DNA from: Deltaproteobacteria bacterium
GTDB lineage: Bacteria; Desulfobacterota; GWC2-55-46; DRQE01
Length of the DNA stretch: 7,130 nucleotides
Reading direction: 5' to 3'
NCBI GenBank assembly: GCA_011371515.1
Contig: DRQE01000098.1
Span: 1 to 7,130, forward strand
Below, in pieces: positions 6,194 through 7,130 of this stretch (the first letter of the stretch is position 1; every line of letters begins with the position of its first letter). Made by a program: the position numbers and the translations under genes. Below the pieces are notes generated by a model. That model made no database searches. It was given only the letters and a program-made list of their open reading frames with translations, and had not been told where the DNA came from.

Positions 6194-7130
6194 TCTATCT
6201 CCATGAGTGTCTCGTCGGGATTTACCGAGTCTCCCACCTTTATGTATATCTTCTTTACCACCCCTGTTATGGGTGTGTGCACCTCGTTTTCCATCTTCAT
6301 GGCTTCAACAACGAGTACCGTATCGCCCTCTTCCACCTTGTCGCCTTCTTTTACCTTTATGGAGGTCACCTTACCGGGTACAGGGGTCGTTACATCGCCC
6401 TCTTTGGTGGGTTTGGGTCTTATCGACTGAGGGGTGGACTCCTCTTCTATGACTCCTGCGGTTGAGGGTATGACCTCTGTTATGCTCTCAACGAGTACTT
6501 CTTCAAGGCGGTCGTCTATCTTGAGGAAGAAGGGCCTTTTGCCCTCGCTCTTGTGGCCTGCCCCTGCAATCTTCACCCTGTAGGTCTCACCATGCACGGT
6601 TATGTTGAACTCACTGGGAGCAAGATGCATTGGATGTGGGCGTTCCTCTTCCTTTATCTCTTCAAGGGGTTCGGGCTCGAGGGTGCCTTTCTCACGCTGC
6701 TCGAAGAATTCAAGAGCCACCACAGGGAAGAGCGCATAGGTGAGCACATCTTCTATTGAGCGAGCCTTGCCATCCACCTCTCTTGCCAGTTTGTCGAGCT
6801 CTGGCTCGAGAAGGTCTGCGGGTCTACAGGTTATGGGTTTTTCAGAGCCAATTGCCTTCTTTCTTGCCTTCGGATCCACCTTGCCCGGTGGTGTGCCGTA
6901 AAGCCCCTTGAAGTAGTTTCTGGTCTCCGTGGTTATAACCTTGTATCTTTCACCTGTGAGCACATTGAGGGTTGCCTGTGTGCCTACTATCTGGCTTGTG
7001 GGGGTAACGAGAGGTGGCCAGCCCATCTCCTTTCTCACCCGTGGCACCTCATCGAGCACATCGTTCATCCTGTCTATGGCGTCCTGCTCTTTCAACTGCT
7101 GTGCAAGGTTTGAAATCATACCGCCGGGTA
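6184..7130 (-). CDS. Biotin-carrying carboxylase/decarboxylase subunit (PycB / OadA / CfiA family), C-terminal part, truncated by window edge
   Basis: This is the C-terminal 314 residues of the carboxyltransferase-biotin subunit found in two-subunit pyruvate carboxylase (PycB), oxaloacetate decarboxylase alpha (OadA) and 2-oxoglutarate carboxylase (CfiA). The frame is open to the window edge and reads PGG before the Met at 7119, as in the family's PGGMISNL motif. That Met is therefore internal and the true start is upstream. The conserved carboxylase region follows (PLVTPTSQIVGTQA, NVLTGERYK, GLYGTPPG), then a charged linker. A beta domain (FNITVHGETYRVK) precedes a biotinyl domain with EAMKM; the biotinylated Lys codon is at 6295-6297. 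The catalytic TIM barrel is outside the window. Reaction direction and substrate cannot be decided without the partner gene: a biotin carboxylase would indicate PycB or CfiA, and membrane subunits would indicate OadA. Confidence 0.92.
   Translation of the reverse strand, partial: PGGMISNLAQQLKEQDAIDRMNDVLDEVPRVRKEMGWPPLVTPTSQIVGTQATLNVLTGERYKVITTETRNYFKGLYGTPPGKVDPKARKKAIGSEKPITCRPADLLEPELDKLAREVDGKARSIEDVLTYALFPVVALEFFEQREKGTLEPEPLEEIKEEERPHPMHLAPSEFNITVHGETYRVKIAGAGHKSEGKRPFFLKIDDRLEEVLVESITEVIPSTAGVIEEESTPQSIRPKPTKEGDVTTPVPGKVTSIKVKEGDKVEEGDTVLVVEAMKMENEVHTPITGVVKKIYIKVGDSVNPDETLMEIEKE

Noticed and set aside
6184..7119. Biotin-carrier protein starting at Met 7119 as a complete gene
   Set aside because: The frame stays open to the window edge with PGG directly before this Met, matching an internal motif of PycB/OadA, so the gene is cut by the window.

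Overview
The window looks bacterial and comes from an anaerobic, probably thermophilic lineage. It carries a group 3 [NiFe] hydrogenase, bacterial-type selenocysteine machinery with an in-frame bacterial SECIS, GGAGG-type ribosome binding sites, and a strong preference for ATA (Ile) and AGA/AGG (Arg) codons. Nitrospirota (Thermodesulfovibrio-like) or Desulfobacterota would fit, but this is a weak guess. Gene packing is dense, with three transcription blocks.

Left block (minus strand, 1-1316): a [NiFe]-hydrogenase small subunit overlapping by 22 bp the start of its large subunit, which runs off the left edge. The pair belongs to the cytoplasmic group 3 enzymes (3b sulfhydrogenase or 3c MvhGA type).

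Central block (plus strand, about 1355-5049): a selenocysteine operon of selB (Sec-specific elongation factor), a membrane-anchored DUF218/YdcF-like protein, and selD (selenophosphate synthetase). A good sigma70-type promoter precedes selB, back to back with a candidate promoter for the hydrogenase. The main result is that selD is itself a selenoprotein gene. Its reading frame does not begin at the ATG at 4063. It begins at 4006 and reads through an in-frame TGA at 4051-4053, at exactly the catalytic Cys position of SelD, and a bSECIS-like hairpin lies 24 nt downstream. The operon therefore encodes both a protein needed to read this UGA (SelB) and the UGA-containing enzyme that makes the selenium donor. 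selA and selC (tRNA-Sec) are not in the window.

Between selD and the convergent gene is about 200 bp of non-coding DNA with a perfect 12-bp hairpin whose top resembles a tRNA-Arg(CCT) anticodon arm.

Right block (minus strand, 5249-7130): the C-terminal part of a biotin-carrying carboxylase/decarboxylase subunit (PycB/OadA/CfiA family, truncated by the right edge), followed by an AEC-family permease. The two are separated by 53 bp containing most of a perfect 13-bp hairpin that includes the upstream stop codon. The pairing suggests a C3/C4 carboxylic-acid module: carboxylation or decarboxylation of a 2-oxo acid plus organic-acid transport.
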